Positions 62,906 through 64,000 of a stretch of DNA of 64,000 nt are shown here, in pieces (position 1 is the stretch's first letter; each line of letters opens with the position of its first letter). Under the pieces are notes generated by a model. The model was not told the origin of the DNA. It did no database searches and saw only the letters and a list, made by a program, of their open reading frames with translations. The position numbers and the translations under genes are program-made. Source of the DNA: Saprospiraceae bacterium (lineage in GTDB: Bacteria; Bacteroidota; Bacteroidia; Chitinophagales; Saprospiraceae); the NCBI GenBank assembly GCA_017985675.1, contig JAGNXB010000003.1, forward strand, positions 86,363-150,362. Direction: 5' to 3'.

Positions 62906-63214
62906 ATGACCTTCAGACCTTCAACACCATTATACATCCTACCCTACTTTCTGCGCTTCCGGCACTACGGACTACATGCCGGCTCAACTTACAGGAAATA
63001 CCGCCCACTCATTCCCACGCTAGTCAAGCAAAACGGGCATACCATACGAACACTTTTTCAAATACTTAGACTACTACTTGGCATAGCACCTGACGAGTGT
63101 CCCATCTGCCAGGGAACAAATTTTGAATATTCAAAAGTGCCTGCAGACACAATTTACATCCGAAAACATATTCTCCATAACAGGAGTCCAACTCAAACAG
63201 CTGCACGTGCTTAG
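62906..63214 (+). pseudogene. probable IS91-family transposase C-terminal remnant
   Basis: An open frame whose first part 'YILPYFLRFRHYGLHAG' followed by 'DECPICQG' resembles the C-terminal end of IS91-type transposases (the 'LP..F.R.RHYG' motif and a zinc-binding Cys pair). The catalytic HUH and Tyr region is missing, so it is a fragment. The identification rests on short motifs. Confidence 0.4.
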
Positions 63215-63440
63215 AGGGTTATATACATCTGGTTTCTTCCTTGGAGCGATAGCTTGTCTATGCCACTACTCCTCATTTAATCCAGGTCATTTATACAGCT
63301 TCCATTCAATGGACCTTAAACACCACAAAATCAGGCTAATTCTGTTCTACTTTCTGGGAAAAACACTAACTTGTCAAAGATTTAACCAGGCTAAGTAATA
63401 ACGCCTTTCCCTATACCTTCAGCAAGGATCGTTCAACTGG

Positions 63441-63506
63441 CAAGTGTACGCCCCCTTTAGAATCTGCTAGGAAAGAATGGCTGTTGTGTAAGGGGGCGTA
63501 TACTTG
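63441..63506. repeat. long hairpin with TACGCCCCCTT arms
   Basis: 17-base arms (63441-63457 and 63490-63506) with one mismatch, core TACGCCCCCTT / AAGGGGGCGTA, around a 32-base loop. Could be a bidirectional terminator, a MITE end or a single-strand recombination site. Confidence 0.75.
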
Positions 63507-63874
63507 CCTTAGAGTTATAAGCAAGCCTAAAAGACAACAGTGCAACCATCGGGCGGACACCAAAACAACCAGACTTTTGACTTCCAAACAAACTTTCGGA
63601 CGACAAAAACTCGGTTGACAATTCGCTGTAACTTGACACAGACCCAATTCAGTTTGCCAACACTCACCCAACGTAAGGTTTTAAAAATTTTCCCACCGCA
63701 CATTTTAAAAAAGAATTTTAGCCAGCCCGTATTGGCACATTTGGGGTTTGCCCCCTCACACAACCCGACACACAGGCAAACCCCAAAAGAGCCAATTACC
63801 CACCGCACCAAGATGATTTTCGTCACATTTTAAAGTTTTCTCAAAAAAACTTGCAGGTATAAATAAAATAGAGC

Positions 63875-63900
63875 TATCTTTGTGAGCGAATATTCACTTA
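63875..63900 (+). promoter_or_regulatory. -7 box followed by a TetR-like palindromic operator
   Basis: TATCTTTG (63875-63882) matches TAnnTTTG, with a TTG 21 bases upstream at 63851. Directly after it TGAGCGAATATTCACTTA (63883-63900) is an 18-base palindrome with two imperfect positions centred on GAATATTC, covering the expected transcription start: a classic repressor position. Confidence 0.5.
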
Positions 63901-63918
63901 CTTAAAAATATATACAAG

Positions 63919-64000
63919 ATGAACGGTAAAAACAACATTGCAATAGGCTTCCTGACAATGGGGCTTTTTATGGCTTACGGCTTTCTATTAATCTACCTGC
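63919..64000 (+). CDS. membrane protein, N-terminal fragment (cut by window end)
   Basis: ATG at 63919 opens 'MNGKNNIAIGFLTMGLFMAY' and continues as a hydrophobic membrane segment to the window edge (27 codons). The promoter box and operator-like palindrome directly upstream support it as a real gene. Product unknown. Confidence 0.6.
   Translation, partial: MNGKNNIAIGFLTMGLFMAYGFLLIYL

Larger units (their letters stand above)
62704..63918. other. 1.2 kb spacer with repeats and a transposase remnant
   Basis: No intact gene. Contains a GCAGG hairpin pair near 62736-62825, the IS91-like fragment, a long hairpin at 63441-63506, and an A/C-rich, G-poor plus strand from about 63530 to 63830 that gives spurious low-complexity open frames. 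Confidence 0.6.

Noticed and set aside
63527..63833. Pair of ~98-codon open frames on both strands
   Set aside because: Low-complexity A/C-rich DNA leaves both strands open; composition is not protein-like.
1..64000. tRNA, rRNA and tmRNA genes
   Set aside because: No stretch with the conserved tRNA arms or rRNA signatures was recognised by eye; a covariance search could still find one.

Overview
The window reads as chromosomal DNA from a member of the Bacteroidota, most likely a Saprospiraceae-like lineage. Evidence: five large secreted proteins end in type IX secretion (T9SS) C-terminal sorting domains; two probable T9SS envelope components are present (a TPR-PD40-OmpA protein like PorE and a SprE/PorW-like lipoprotein); recognisable promoters carry the Bacteroidota -7 box TAnnTTTG rather than a sigma70 -10; and there is a mevalonate-pathway decarboxylase. 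No rRNA, tRNA or CRISPR array was recognised.

Layout. 0-1.2 kb: a GNAT acetyltransferase and an AlkD-like glycosylase. 1.2-9.9 kb: four minus-strand T9SS cargo genes (YCF48-like, tyrosinase-like, PNGase F-like, beta-propeller), flanked by two copies of the alkD 3' end. The tyrosinase-like gene has a 12.9-copy heptanucleotide repeat between its only good ATG and its signal peptide, and is out of frame here: a strong phase-variation candidate. 10-16.8 kb: cysS and a mutL-rhomboid-rhomboid-EEP operon. 16.9-20.5 kb: PorE-like protein, hydrolase, MazG-like protein and Dtd.

20.5-24.8 kb looks like the replication origin region. A DnaA-box cluster and AT-rich DNA lie between dtd and ctaA. Two perfect parS palindromes and further DnaA boxes lie in a 1.9 kb gene-free stretch after ctaA and a hydrolase. 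24.8-37.3 kb is mixed housekeeping (thrB, yqeY, a glycosyltransferase, DinB, malic enzyme, NlpE-like, dapD) plus a 1481-residue secreted metalloprotease with SprB-type repeats.

37.8-47.9 kb is the most unusual part: a tightly overlapping eight-gene minus-strand operon. It encodes a membrane protein, a fusion of an RnfD/UNBU-like membrane domain to an FG-GAP/ASPIC-UnbV propeller, a fatty-acid-desaturase-type enzyme, a Rieske oxygenase, a radical SAM enzyme, an unknown protein, a GH3-family adenylating enzyme and a double acyltransferase-like protein. It looks like an undescribed biosynthetic pathway. UNBU and UNBV are conserved accessory proteins of enediyne clusters, but no polyketide synthase is visible here.

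48.5-51.3 kb: ABC ATPase-permease-GntR-DUF2807 operon. 51.3-56.5 kb: repeat-rich spacers around an M23 peptidase and divergent sprE/porW. 56.5-62.7 kb: GNAT, ftsH, rsfS, birA, cinA and mvaD. 62.7-64 kb: repeats, a probable IS91-type remnant, and the start of a membrane protein behind a palindromic operator-like site.
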